From: Cellulomonas dongxiuzhuiae | Lineage (GTDB): Bacteria; Actinomycetota; Actinomycetes; Actinomycetales; Cellulomonadaceae | Length of the DNA: 64,000 bases | Reading direction: 5' to 3' | NCBI RefSeq assembly: GCF_018623035.1 | Contig: NZ_CP076023.1 | Location: 3,596,001-3,660,000, forward strand | Shown here: in pieces, positions 25,180 to 33,982 of the stretch | How positions within the stretch are numbered: the stretch's first letter is position 1 | Layout: each line of letters opens with the position of its first letter | Notes under the pieces: model-generated | The model's input: the letters and a program-made list of their open reading frames with translations, nothing else | Database searches by the model: none | What the model was told of the DNA's origin: nothing | Translations under genes and position numbers: made by a program

Positions 25180-25347
25180 TCAGGCGATGCCGTCGCGTCG
25201 GGCGGTGAAGGTCTTGACGACCGGTTCGCGCTCGGTCTGACCTGCCTCGTTCTCGCCGGGCGCCGGCTCGGCCTGGGGTTCCGTCGCCTCGACGGGGTCC
25301 GGGACCTCGTCGGGGGTCGGGGTGACGGTGTCGTCGGGGACGGACAT
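25180..25347 (-). CDS. Small acidic protein, paralogue 1 (55 residues)
   Basis: This short, Pro/Glu/Asp-rich, apparently disordered protein begins MSVPDDTVTPTPDEVPDPVE and ends with a basic tip FTARRDGIA. AGGGAGGCC precedes the ATG. It is clearly related to the 67-residue product at 28165-28368: both share MSVPDDT and TPTPD and a similar upstream sequence. I do not recognise the family. The two copies flank the TetR-ABC transporter cluster. Confidence 0.65.
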   Translation of the reverse strand: MSVPDDTVTPTPDEVPDPVEATEPQAEPAPGENEAGQTEREPVVKTFTARRDGIA

Positions 25348-25456
25348 CGGTGGCCTCCCTGTGATCGGTGAGCTCGATCGTGGCACGGGGGCCCCGCCCT
25401 CGCGCGCTGGACGAGCGGCGCACGCGGGCCTCGACCAGCGGCCGTGCCCGGGGGGG

Positions 25457-26260
25457 TCAGCCCAGCAGGCGCGCGATCACCCGCGCGCCCGCCGCGGCGG
25501 TGATGTGGTCGGACCCCAGCAGCAGGGCACCCAGCGGCGCGACGTTGAGAAGCGCGACGACGCCGAGCGTCGTGTCGCGGTCGTCCTGCGTGGTGCCGGG
25601 CGCCGACGCGCGGCCCTCGCGCGCGTCGCGGGCGCGGCGCAGGTCGGCGACGTGCTCGACGAGCGCGTCGAAGGCGCGGGCGTAGAAGCCGGCGAGCTCG
25701 TCGGCGTCCTCGGGGTGGCGCAGCGCGTACGCGAGCACCTCGACGGCGAGCAGCAGCTGCGGGTCGCCGGTGGACAGCGCGAGGGCGTCGGCGAGGGTAT
25801 CGACGTCGACGCCGGCGGGGCCCACCCCGGGCACCGTGTGCTGCGACGGGTCCCCGGCCTCAGCGAGGCGGGCGCGCGCGACCGCGAGGAAGAGCTCGCG
25901 CTTGGACCCGAAGTGCGCGTAGACGGCGCCCTTGGTGTACCCGGCGTCGGCGGCGACGTCGTCGACGGACGCGCCCTCGAAGCCGCGGGCCGCGAACACC
26001 CGCGCGGCCGCGTCGAGCAGGTCGGCGCGCGTGCGGTCGACCTTGCGGCGGCGGCGCTCGTCCTTCGTGCGCGTCTCGTCCGTGAGGAACGCGGTGACGT
26101 CCGCGAGCTCACGGGCCGCCTCGCGCAGGCCCTGCGCGACGGCCTCGCCGGCGTCGGGGATGGCACGTTCGGCCTGCGCACCGAGGGCGCGCGTGAGCTC
26201 GGCGGCCGCGTCGGCGAGGGCACGGCTGGCGGCGCTGAGGCGGTCACGGTCGTCGGCCAT
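25457..26260 (-). CDS. TetR-family transcriptional regulator with N-terminal extension
   Basis: This 267-residue protein has an extra N-terminal helix-rich region of about 80 residues. The TetR helix-turn-helix follows (TRADLLDAAARVFAARGFEG, then VAADAGYTKGAVYAHFGSKR) and then a ligand-binding domain. It is divergently transcribed from the ABC operon at 26358. Two near-identical palindromes in the 97-bp gap are probable operators, so it most likely represses both itself and the transporter until an unknown ligand binds. Confidence 0.88.
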   Translation of the reverse strand: MADDRDRLSAASRALADAAAELTRALGAQAERAIPDAGEAVAQGLREAARELADVTAFLTDETRTKDERRRRKVDRTRADLLDAAARVFAARGFEGASVDDVAADAGYTKGAVYAHFGSKRELFLAVARARLAEAGDPSQHTVPGVGPAGVDVDTLADALALSTGDPQLLLAVEVLAYALRHPEDADELAGFYARAFDALVEHVADLRRARDAREGRASAPGTTQDDRDTTLGVVALLNVAPLGALLLGSDHITAAAGARVIARLLG

Positions 26261-26294
26261 GGGCTCACGATACGCCCGCGCATACCCAAGGGTT

Positions 26295-26344
26295 GATACC
26301 GAAAGGTATCTCTGCGTACTGTCATGTACGTACCGAACGGTATC
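26295..26344. promoter_or_regulatory. Paired palindromic TetR operators in the divergent promoter region
   Basis: GATACCGAAAGGTATC at 26295-26310 is a perfect 6-bp inverted repeat with a GAAA spacer. A second site, GTACCGAACGGTATC at 26330-26344, has the same TACC-N4-GGTA core, 35 bp away. The second ends 13 bp before the ABC gene start, so binding there would block the plus-strand promoter or ribosome access. The first is near the TetR gene. Confidence 0.8.
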
Positions 26345-26357
26345 TGAGGAGGACGAG

Positions 26358-27317
26358 ATGACCGGTCAGGACGTGCTCACGGTCCGCGGGCTGCGCAAGC
26401 GGTACCGCGGGCGGCGTGGTGTGCAGGCGAACGACGGGATCGACCTCGACGTCGCCGCGGGTCAGGTGGTCGGGCTGCTCGGCCACAACGGCGCGGGCAA
26501 GACGACGCTCGTGCACCAGGTCGTCGGCCTCGTGCGGCCCGACGAGGGCAGCATCACCGTCACGGGCGTCGACGCGGTGGCCCACCCCGAGCACGCGCGC
26601 CGCCTGGTGTCGATCCAGGCGCAGGCCAACGTGCCGATCAGCGGCCTGACGCCGCGGCGCGCCATCGAGCTCGTCGGCCGCATCCGGGGCGCCGCGCCCG
26701 CCGACGTGCGCCGCCGCGCGACGGACCTGCTCGACGCCCTCGACCTCGGCGCGTGGGCCGACACCCCGGCCGAGAAGGTGTCCGGCGGCGTCGCCCGGCT
26801 CACCGCGTTCGCGATGACCACGGTCGTCCCCGGGCGGCTGGTCGTGCTCGACGAGCCCACCAACGACGTCGACCCCGTGCGGCGACGGCTGCTCTGGCAG
26901 CAGATCCGCGGGCTGGCCGACGCCGGGCACGGCGTCCTGCTCGTCACGCACAACGTCCGCGAGGCCGAGCGCGTCGTCGACCACCTCGCGGTCCTCGACC
27001 GCGGCGTCGTCCGCGCCGCCGACTCCCCCGCCGGCCTCACCGCGCGCCTGCGCGGCTCCCTCACCCTGGAGGTCGACACCGTGCCCGGCGTGCCCGTGCG
27101 CTGGCACCCCGCGGCCCGCGACGCCGCGCCCGGCCACCTGCGCGCGACCGCGACCGTCCCGTCCGACGCGGCGGCCGACGTCGTGCGCTGGGCGCAGGAC
27201 GAGGTCGAGGCCGGGCGGCTCGAGCGCTACGCGCTGACCCCCGCGTCGCTCGAGGACGTGTACGTGCAGCTCGTCGGCGAGCCTGCCGACGTCACCGAGG
27301 AGGCACCGGCCGCATGA
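26358..27317 (+). CDS. ABC transporter ATP-binding protein (DrrA/CcmA type)
   Basis: This 319-residue ATPase has Walker A GHNGAGKTTL, signature VSGGVARLTAFAM (unusually SGGVAR rather than SGGQxR), Walker B LVVLDEPTNDVDP and the switch His in LLVTHN. A C-terminal extension of about 80 residues ends with LEDVYVQLVGE, as in drug and antibiotic exporters. GAGGAGGACGAG precedes the ATG. Its stop overlaps the permease start (ATGA). It is controlled by the divergent TetR gene. Confidence 0.9.
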   Translation: MTGQDVLTVRGLRKRYRGRRGVQANDGIDLDVAAGQVVGLLGHNGAGKTTLVHQVVGLVRPDEGSITVTGVDAVAHPEHARRLVSIQAQANVPISGLTPRRAIELVGRIRGAAPADVRRRATDLLDALDLGAWADTPAEKVSGGVARLTAFAMTTVVPGRLVVLDEPTNDVDPVRRRLLWQQIRGLADAGHGVLLVTHNVREAERVVDHLAVLDRGVVRAADSPAGLTARLRGSLTLEVDTVPGVPVRWHPAARDAAPGHLRATATVPSDAAADVVRWAQDEVEAGRLERYALTPASLEDVYVQLVGEPADVTEEAPAA

Positions 27318-28081
27318 CCACGCTCACCGCCACCGCGCCGACGCGCACCGACGGCCTGCGGCAGACCCTGCTGCTCGCGCAGTGGCAGCTGCGCCGGCAG
27401 TCGCAGTACCTGCCGCTCATGGTCGTGGTCCAGGTGTTCATGGCCGTCGCCACCGTCGTCGGCTACGGGCTGCTCGTCGGGGACCCGGACCCCGTCACCG
27501 CGCTGTTCCTGGCCACGGGCGCGCCGACCATCACGCTCATCACCGTCGGCCTGGTGATGGTGCCGCAGATGGTCGGGCAGGCGCGCATCGAGGGCTCCCT
27601 CGACTGGATGCGCACGCTGCCCGTGCCGCGCGTCGCGTTCCTGCTCTCCGACCTGCTGGTGTGGACGCTCATCGCCCTGCCCGGCATGGCGCTCGGCGTC
27701 CTCGCGGGGGTGCTGCGCTTCGACGTCGACCTGTCGATCGCGCCCTGGTTCCTGCCCGCGACGCTGCTGGTCTCGCTGACCGCCGCGGCCGTCGGGTACG
27801 CGATGGCCACGGTCCTGCCGCCGCAGCTCGCGATGCTGCTCACGCAGGCGCTCGTCTTCATCGTGCTGCTGTTCTCGCCCGTGTCCTACCCGGCCGAGCG
27901 CATGCCCGCGTGGCTGCAGACGGCGCACGAGTGGCTCCCCATCGAGCCGATGGCCCAGCTGGTGCGCGCCGGTCTCGCGCAGGAGACGTTCGCGATGCCC
28001 GCGCGCTCGCTCGTCGTGCTCGTGACGTGGGCCGTCGTCGCGCTCGCGGGTGCGGCGGTCGCGCTGCGCCGCCGCGCCTGA
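27314..28081 (+). CDS. ABC-2 type transporter permease
   Basis: This 255-residue protein has six predicted membrane helices and the ABC-2 pattern: a long cytoplasmic N terminus (LLLAQWQLRRQSQYLP), then GQARIEGSLDWMRTLPVPR, and near the C terminus LFSPVSYPAERMPAWLQ followed by LPIEPMAQLVRAGL. It forms the channel with the ATPase encoded upstream, to which it is coupled by an ATGA overlap. It is probably a multidrug or metabolite exporter induced through the TetR regulator. Confidence 0.9.
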   Translation: MTTLTATAPTRTDGLRQTLLLAQWQLRRQSQYLPLMVVVQVFMAVATVVGYGLLVGDPDPVTALFLATGAPTITLITVGLVMVPQMVGQARIEGSLDWMRTLPVPRVAFLLSDLLVWTLIALPGMALGVLAGVLRFDVDLSIAPWFLPATLLVSLTAAAVGYAMATVLPPQLAMLLTQALVFIVLLFSPVSYPAERMPAWLQTAHEWLPIEPMAQLVRAGLAQETFAMPARSLVVLVTWAVVALAGAAVALRRRA

Positions 28082-28120
28082 CGACACCGGACGCACGCCC
28101 GACGCACGCCCGACGCACGC

Positions 28121-28153
28121 CGACGGTGGCGCCCCACGCGGGCGCCACCGTCG
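28121..28153. terminator. Hairpin between ABC operon and small acidic gene
   Basis: CGACGGTGGCGCC (28121-28133) pairs with GGCGCCACCGTCG (28141-28153), a perfect 13-bp stem with a 7-nt loop. Just before it, the 11-bp unit ACGCACGCCCG is repeated about 2.8 times (28091-28120). Confidence 0.85.
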
Positions 28154-28164
28154 TGCTGTGCTCG

Positions 28165-28368
28165 TCAGGCGAAGCCGCTGCTCGCCCGGTTGCCGGGGAT
28201 CGGCAGGATCGTGCCCTCGTCGGCGGGCTGGTCGGCTCCCGCCGGGTCCTCGTCCGGCGCCGGGTCGGCCTCGGGGGCCGTCGCGGTGACGGGGTCGGGG
28301 AACGCGTCCGGCGTCTCGGCGGTGGTGTCGTCGGGCGTCGGGGTGGCGGTGTCGTCGGGGACGGACAT
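28165..28368 (-). CDS. Small acidic protein, paralogue 2 (67 residues)
   Basis: This disordered acidic protein starts MSVPDDTATPTPDDTTAETP and has a Pro/Asp/Ala-rich middle and a basic-hydrophobic tip (ILPIPGNRASSGFA). AGGGAGGTC precedes the ATG. Upstream DNA (ACC-TCCCTGT...TCGATCGTG) resembles that of paralogue 1 at 25180-25347, so the duplication included the promoter region. The function is unknown. Confidence 0.65.
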   Translation of the reverse strand: MSVPDDTATPTPDDTTAETPDAFPDPVTATAPEADPAPDEDPAGADQPADEGTILPIPGNRASSGFA

Positions 28369-28470
28369 CGGTGACCTCCCTGTCGTCGGGGCCTCGATCG
28401 TGACACGCGACACTGCCGTCCGCTCGCGGACCGCTGCCACCTGCCGATCGGCGCCGAGGGACCTCGCTCG

Positions 28471-29574
28471 TCAGAGTGCCGGGTACACCTCGTACGTGGT
28501 GTCGGCCGGGAGCGCGGTCATGAAGTTGACCTCGAACCGGGCCTGGACGCCGGGAGGCAGGCGATCGACGAACGAGAAGTCGGCATCGATGATCTGGCCC
28601 TGCGCGTTGCGCGCGACGACCACTACCTTGACAAGACTCTGCTCGTCCACGAACGACCCCGAGAGGTTGCCGCCGACCGTGGTCGACCACTCGTCGGTCG
28701 CGGCAGCGACGTCTGTGACGGTGAACGAGCCCGCCCCGGGCTTGTGCAACGCGTCGGTCACGTCAGGTCCACGGAGGTCCAGGTGGTCGATGACACCCGT
28801 GCCGACCGACATGAAGCTCCCGGTCAGCGCGACCCGCCCGGGGAGGACGTCTACGTAGGTGGATCCCGAGTCCAGGATCGTCCCGTCCGCGCCGATCGCC
28901 TCAACGTCGAGCCCCGCCAGCGGGAACACGTGCTCGGCGTTCGGGTTCTCGACGATGACGACGTACCACCACGTGGTCGGATCGTACGTGTTCTGCCCGA
29001 AGGCGCTCTCGACCACGGCGAGCTCTCTGACGGCCGACGCGGCCGACTCGTCCTCGTCGGCAGCTGCGTCCGCGGTCGCGTCCGCGGACGCAGCGCCCTC
29101 GAGCTGTGATGTCGATGCGCTGTCGAGCTCCTCGACGAACTCGTCGAGGACCCGGCCGTACGCAATCTGCGTGGTGACGACGACGACCAGGGAGACGACC
29201 GAGATCACGACCGCGGCGACAGCCATGCCCTTGCCGGGACGTCCCTTGCGTGCCGCATTCACGAGGCCCACGATCCCGAGCACGAGGGCGACGAGGGCGA
29301 GGAATGCCGCGCCGTTGTTGATGATCGGAACCCAGCTGAGCATCAGCGCCACGATCGCGACGACGAAGGCAGCGATCACCAGACCCTTGCCACCCGAGGC
29401 GGGAGCACCGGCAGCGGCTCCCGCGAGCCCATCTCCGGGAGCGCCCGGCGCCATGCCGTACGGGGACTGCGCCGCGACACCCGGGGCGACGGGCACGGCG
29501 ACCGCCGGTGGGCCGGCCGGACCGGGGGGGTCGGACGGGGGCGGTGCCACCATCCCGGGTTCGCTCGTGCTCAT
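28471..29574 (-). CDS. DUF4190-like membrane protein with extracytoplasmic FxLYD-like domain
   Basis: This 367-residue protein has a disordered Pro/Gly/Ala N terminus of about 60 residues. Helices follow (LVIAAFVVAIVALMLSWVPI, a second, then MAVAAVVISVVSLVVVVTT), as in DUF4190 proteins. An Ala/Asp/Glu-rich stalk leads to a beta-rich C-terminal domain with WWYVVIVENPNAEHVFPLAG and ARFEVNFMTALP, resembling extracytoplasmic FxLYD-type domains. It is probably surface-anchored, of unknown role. AGGAGAGAAG precedes the ATG. GC content is slightly lower than in neighbours. Confidence 0.78.
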   Translation of the reverse strand: MSTSEPGMVAPPPSDPPGPAGPPAVAVPVAPGVAAQSPYGMAPGAPGDGLAGAAAGAPASGGKGLVIAAFVVAIVALMLSWVPIINNGAAFLALVALVLGIVGLVNAARKGRPGKGMAVAAVVISVVSLVVVVTTQIAYGRVLDEFVEELDSASTSQLEGAASADATADAAADEDESAASAVRELAVVESAFGQNTYDPTTWWYVVIVENPNAEHVFPLAGLDVEAIGADGTILDSGSTYVDVLPGRVALTGSFMSVGTGVIDHLDLRGPDVTDALHKPGAGSFTVTDVAAATDEWSTTVGGNLSGSFVDEQSLVKVVVVARNAQGQIIDADFSFVDRLPPGVQARFEVNFMTALPADTTYEVYPAL

Positions 29575-29801
29575 AGTCGTCTTCTCTCCTACGCATCGTC
29601 GGACGAATCAAAGTCATCGGTCCATCGGCTGCCCGACGCTGCGACATGAGACGTGGGTGCTGCGGGGCATGTCACACCCCGGCGGCTGACCGGGGTCATC
29701 CCTGCGGCGTATGCCACCGGCCCACACAGATGCGCCCTGCGGGCGTCCCCGTGGCGCAGCGCTCTCCGTACGTTCGAACCACACCCGAACGAGGAGGACG
29801 C

Positions 29802-30752
29802 ATGATCGAGGCCATCGGTCTGACCAAGAGGTACGGCGACAAGACGGTCGTCGACCACATGGACTTCACGGTCCAGCCGGGCAGGGTCACGGGCTTCCTG
29901 GGCCCCAACGGCGCCGGCAAGTCCACGACCATGCGCATGATCGTGGGACTCGACCGCCCCACCGCGGGCAGCGTCACCGTCAACGGCAAGCCGTACGCGC
30001 AGCACCGCGCGCCGCTGGGCGAGGTCGGCGTGCTGCTCGAGGCCAAGGCCGTGCACCCCGGACGCTCCGCCCGCGAGCACCTGGTGGCCCAGGCCGCCAC
30101 CCACGGCGTCGGCCGGCGGCGCGTCGAGGAGGTCATCGAGCTGACGGGCCTGGGGCCCGCCGCCCGCAAGCGTGCGGGGAAGTTCTCCCTCGGCATGGGC
30201 CAGCGGCTCGGCGTCGCCGTGGCCCTGCTGGGCGACCCGCACACGCTGATCCTCGACGAGCCCGTCAACGGCCTGGATCCCGAGGGTGTCCTGTGGGTCC
30301 GCACCCTGCTGCGCGGCCTGGCCGCCGAGGGCCGCACCGTCTTCCTGTCCTCGCACCTCATGTCGGAGATGGCGCTGACGGCCGACCACCTGATCGTCAT
30401 CGGGCGCGGCAGGGTCGTCGCCGACGCCCCCGTCGCGGACGTCATCGCGCTCGCCGGTGCCCCGGCCGTGCGCGTGCGCACCCCTGACGCCCGCCGCCTC
30501 GCCGCGCTGCTCGCCCGCGAGCCCGGCGTCGAGCTCGCGTCCACCGAGTCCGACGTCCTCGAGGTCACCGGCAGCACCACCGAGCACGTCGCGCAGGTCG
30601 CGGCCGCCGCCGGCGTCCCGCTGCACGAGCTGACGCTCCTGCAGGTCTCGCTGGAGGACGCGTACCTGCAGCTCACCGGCGACTCGGTCGAGTACCGCTC
30701 GACCGCCGCCGCCGACGCCACCACCCGTCCCGTCGCAGGAGCCCACCGATGA
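29802..30752 (+). CDS. ABC transporter ATP-binding protein (BcrA/NatA type)
   Basis: This 316-residue ATPase has Walker A GPNGAGKSTTMRMI, Walker B LILDEPVNGLDPEG, switch His in FLSSHLMSEM, and a relaxed signature FSLGMGQRLGVAVAL typical of bacitracin/lantibiotic-type exporters. A C-terminal accessory domain ends with SLEDAYLQLTGD. GAGGAGGACGC precedes the ATG. Its stop overlaps the permease start. Together with the downstream two-component genes it forms a classical envelope-stress or antibiotic-response cluster. Confidence 0.92.
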   Translation: MIEAIGLTKRYGDKTVVDHMDFTVQPGRVTGFLGPNGAGKSTTMRMIVGLDRPTAGSVTVNGKPYAQHRAPLGEVGVLLEAKAVHPGRSAREHLVAQAATHGVGRRRVEEVIELTGLGPAARKRAGKFSLGMGQRLGVAVALLGDPHTLILDEPVNGLDPEGVLWVRTLLRGLAAEGRTVFLSSHLMSEMALTADHLIVIGRGRVVADAPVADVIALAGAPAVRVRTPDARRLAALLAREPGVELASTESDVLEVTGSTTEHVAQVAAAAGVPLHELTLLQVSLEDAYLQLTGDSVEYRSTAAADATTRPVAGAHR

Positions 30753-31606
30753 CCGCCGCCCTCCCCTCCACGTCCCTGCCCGCCGCCGGCACGCGTCCCC
30801 GGACCGTCGTGCAGCCCGTGACCTTCGGCCGCCTCGTCGCCGCCGAGTGGGTCAAGATCCGGTCCCTGCGCTCGACGTGGTGGGCGCTGGCATCGACGCT
30901 CGCGCTCTTCGTGCTGCTCGCGGCGATCCGGACCGCAGACATGGCGAGCATCGCCGACCACATGCCCGAGCGCTTCCTCGTCATGCCCGTGTACGCCACG
31001 TCCGGCGTCGTCATCGCGCAGTTCGTGCTGTGCGGGCTCGCCGTCGTCGTCATCACCGGGGAGTACCGCAGCGGGCAGATCCGCGCCACGCTCACCGCCG
31101 CCCCCACGCGGCTGCCGGCGCTGTGGGCCAAGCTCGCCGTGGTCGTCGGTGTCGTGCTCGTCACCGGGACGGTCGGCACCCTCCTGGGCTGGGCGACGTC
31201 CGCGGTCTGGTTCGACGAGGTCGGCAAGAGCATCGACATCACCGACCCGGAGCACGCGCGGCTCCTGCTGGGCGTCCCGCTGTACCTCGCCGCCATGACG
31301 GCCCTCGCGTTCGGGATCGGCGCGGCCATCCGCAGCACCGCCGGCGGCATCACGGCGATGTTCAGCCTCGTGTTCATCATCGAGCCCGCGTTCTCGTACA
31401 TCCCGTTCAAGCCGCTGCAGGAGCTCGCCATGTACCTGCCCACCGCGGCAGGGTCCCGGCTGGTCACGTCGGACACCGTCGGATCCTTCATCTCCGGCTC
31501 GCAGTCCACGACGCTCGGGCCGTGGGCCGGGTTCGGCGTGCTGCTCGCGTGGGTCGCCGTCACGCTCGTCGTCGCCGCCGTGCTGCTGCGGCGCCGGGAC
31601 GCCTGA
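30749..31606 (+). CDS. ABC-2 family transporter permease
   Basis: This 285-residue protein has six predicted membrane helices. The N-terminal cytoplasmic LVAAEWVKIRSLRSTWWALA motif and GEYRSGQIRATLTAAPTR are typical of permeases paired with BcrA/NatA-like ATPases. An ATGA overlap couples it to the ATPase. The substrate is unknown; efflux of a membrane-active compound is plausible from the attached histidine kinase and response regulator. Confidence 0.9.
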   Translation: MTAALPSTSLPAAGTRPRTVVQPVTFGRLVAAEWVKIRSLRSTWWALASTLALFVLLAAIRTADMASIADHMPERFLVMPVYATSGVVIAQFVLCGLAVVVITGEYRSGQIRATLTAAPTRLPALWAKLAVVVGVVLVTGTVGTLLGWATSAVWFDEVGKSIDITDPEHARLLLGVPLYLAAMTALAFGIGAAIRSTAGGITAMFSLVFIIEPAFSYIPFKPLQELAMYLPTAAGSRLVTSDTVGSFISGSQSTTLGPWAGFGVLLAWVAVTLVVAAVLLRRRDA

Positions 31607-31634
31607 ACCTCCGAGCGACTGGGAGGATGCGCAG

Positions 31635-33182
31635 GTGACCGACACCCTGCACCGCGGCGGACGGGCCGAGACGCCCGCCCGCCGCGGGCCCGTACCGGAC
31701 ACGTCGGCGGCCGGCCGGGCCGCGGAGCTGCTCTCGGGCCTGCGCGGCGGCCCCGCCCCCGCCTGGCTGCGGGTGCTGGCCACGACGGGCCTGGTCACGG
31801 CGTTCGTCCTGTGGGGCCTGCTGTTCGGCGTGGGCGCCGAGTCGATGTACCTCCTCAGCGACTACGTCGGGGAGGACCAGTCGTTCGTGATGGCGGCCTC
31901 GTCCGTCACCCTGACGGCCGTCGGCGTGCCCCTGCTGCTCGTCCGTCACCGGCGGCCCGTGCTCGTCGCGGGGGTGATCGGCGCGCTCGCCGCCCTCGTG
32001 CTCCTGGTCGCCGGTGCGGGCAACGGGTACGAGCTGGCGGTCGCGGCCGCCCTGTACGCCGTCGCCGCCGCGCGGTCGCCGCGCACGACGTGGGTCGTCG
32101 CAGCGGCCGTCACCATCCCCCTGCTCGCCCTCGCGCGCTTCGCGCCGCGCGTGGGGCTCGTCGGGGGCCTCGCCATGGGAGACCGACCCGACGAGGCCGA
32201 CTCCATCGTGCGGGTGCGCCTGCCCGGCGTGCTCGGCGAGGCGCTGCCCCCGTCGTGGCTGGCCACCGCGGCGCCGTTCGTCGTGCTCGCGCTGCTCGGG
32301 GTCGCGTTCGGCGTCGCCGCGCGGGACGCGCGCCTGCGTGCCGCCGAAGCCCTCAAGGCCACCGCCGCGCGCGCCGCGGAGGAGGAGCAGCGCGCCCGCG
32401 TCACGCAGGCCGACGAGCGCGCCCGCGTCGCCCGCGAGATGCACGACGTCATCGCCCACTCCATCACCGTGATGATCGCGCTCGGCGGCGGGGCCGCCGC
32501 GGCCCTCGACAAGTCCCCCGAGCAGGCGCGTCGTGCCCTCGACGAGCTCGTCGACACCGGACGCGTCGCGTTGGAGGACGTGCGGCGGATCCTCGGGGTC
32601 CTGCACTCCCCCGACCCCACCACGCCTGGCACGGCCGCGGGGGGCCCGCACGGCACCGACGACGACGGCGACGTGCCGATGGCGCCGGCGCCCGGCGTCG
32701 AGGACCTCGACCGCCTGGTCGAGCGGTTCCGCACCGCCGGCCTGCCCGTGCGCACCGCCGGTCTCGCGGCGGCCGGGCTCGACGGCCTGGACGCCACGGT
32801 GCAGCTCGCGGTGTTCCGCATCGTGCAGGAGTCGCTCACCAACACGCTGCGCCATGCGCCCGGCACGGCGTCCGTCGACGTCGCCGTGCGGCGGCTGGCC
32901 GACGCGGTCGAGGTCGTCGTCGCCGACCGCGGCCCCGGTCACGGCGCCGACCCCGTCGCACGCACCTCCGGGTCGGGACGCGGTGTCGCCGGCATGACCG
33001 GACGCGTCGCGGCGTTCGGCGGCACGCTCGAGGCCGGTCCGTACCGGGGCGGGTGGCGCGTGCGCGCCCTCCTGCCGCAGCCCGGCGGGGCGCCCGGTGC
33101 ACCGCAGGTCGGTGACGCACCGTCCGACGACACGGCGGTGACCGTGACCACCGCACCTGCCACGAACGAGGGAGAAGCATGA
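31635..33182 (+). CDS. NarL-family sensor histidine kinase (HisKA_3)
   Basis: This 515-residue protein has five or six hydrophobic segments in the first 220 residues with only short loops, so it is an intramembrane-sensing type. The dimerisation helix follows with the phospho-acceptor His270 in [10 protein letters not shown]. The ATP-binding domain has an N-box [15 protein letters not shown] and a G-box in [12 protein letters not shown]. The GTG at 31635 follows GGGAGG. The stop overlaps the response-regulator start (ATGA). It probably regulates the adjacent ABC exporter. Confidence 0.9.
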   Translation: MTDTLHRGGRAETPARRGPVPDTSAAGRAAELLSGLRGGPAPAWLRVLATTGLVTAFVLWGLLFGVGAESMYLLSDYVGEDQSFVMAASSVTLTAVGVPLLLVRHRRPVLVAGVIGALAALVLLVAGAGNGYELAVAAALYAVAAARSPRTTWVVAAAVTIPLLALARFAPRVGLVGGLAMGDRPDEADSIVRVRLPGVLGEALPPSWLATAAPFVVLALLGVAFGVAARDARLRAAEALKATAARAAEEEQRARVTQADERARVAREMHDVIAHSITVMIALGGGAAAALDKSPEQARRALDELVDTGRVALEDVRRILGVLHSPDPTTPGTAAGGPHGTDDDGDVPMAPAPGVEDLDRLVERFRTAGLPVRTAGLAAAGLDGLDATVQLAVFRIVQESLTNTLRHAPGTASVDVAVRRLADAVEVVVADRGPGHGADPVARTSGSGRGVAGMTGRVAAFGGTLEAGPYRGGWRVRALLPQPGGAPGAPQVGDAPSDDTAVTVTTAPATNEGEA

Positions 33183-33853
33183 TCCGCGTCCTGCTGGTCG
33201 ATGACCAGGCGCTCATCCGCATGGGTTTCCGGCTGCTGATCGACAGCACCGACGACCTCGAGGTCGTCGGTGAGGCGCAGGACGGGCAGGCCGCGGTCGA
33301 GCAGGTCGCGGCGCTGCACCCCGACGTCGTGCTCATGGACGTGCGCATGCCCGGCGTCAACGGCATCGACGCGACCGCCCGCATCGTCGAGACGCACCCC
33401 GACACGCGCGTCCTGGTGCTCACGACGTTCGACCTCGACGAGTACGCGTTCGCGGCGCTGCGCGCCGGGGCCAGCGGGTTCCTGCTCAAGGACGCCGCCC
33501 CGGCCGAGCTCGCGACGGCCGTGCGCACCGTGGCGTCGGGCGAGGCCGTCGTGTCCGCGCGCATCACGCGCCGCATGCTCGAGCTGTTCGCGGACCACCT
33601 GCCCGCGGGCGCCGACGTCGCGACGTCCGACGGCCCGCACCCCCGCCTCGCCCACCTCACGCCGCGTGAGCTCGAGGTGCTGCGCGAGGTCGCCGAGGGC
33701 CTGTCCAACGCCGAGATCGCGGGGCGGCTGTTCCTGTCCGAGGCGACCGTGAAGACGCACGTCGGACGCATCCTGGCCAAGCTGGGGGTGCGCGACCGCG
33801 TGCAGGCGGTCGTGGTCGCGTACGAGACGGGTCTGGTCCGCGCGGGCGGGTGA
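33179..33853 (+). CDS. NarL/FixJ-family response regulator
   Basis: This 224-residue protein has a receiver domain with the acidic pocket in LLVDDQAL, the phospho-acceptor Asp in [10 protein letters not shown] and the conserved Lys in FLLKDAAP. A LuxR-type helix-turn-helix follows, [18 protein letters not shown] to [16 protein letters not shown]. It is translationally coupled to the kinase gene. The target is likely the upstream ABC operon. Confidence 0.93.
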   Translation: MIRVLLVDDQALIRMGFRLLIDSTDDLEVVGEAQDGQAAVEQVAALHPDVVLMDVRMPGVNGIDATARIVETHPDTRVLVLTTFDLDEYAFAALRAGASGFLLKDAAPAELATAVRTVASGEAVVSARITRRMLELFADHLPAGADVATSDGPHPRLAHLTPRELEVLREVAEGLSNAEIAGRLFLSEATVKTHVGRILAKLGVRDRVQAVVVAYETGLVRAGG

Positions 33854-33982
33854 GGGGCGTCCGCCCGCCGTCCCCGGCACGCGTCTCGCAGGCGAGTGAG
33901 GGAGGATCTGTCGGACGAGCGAGATCCCCGGCGCGTCGCGCCCACCTCAACACGACCGTCCGACCTGCCGATCGGTGACCTC

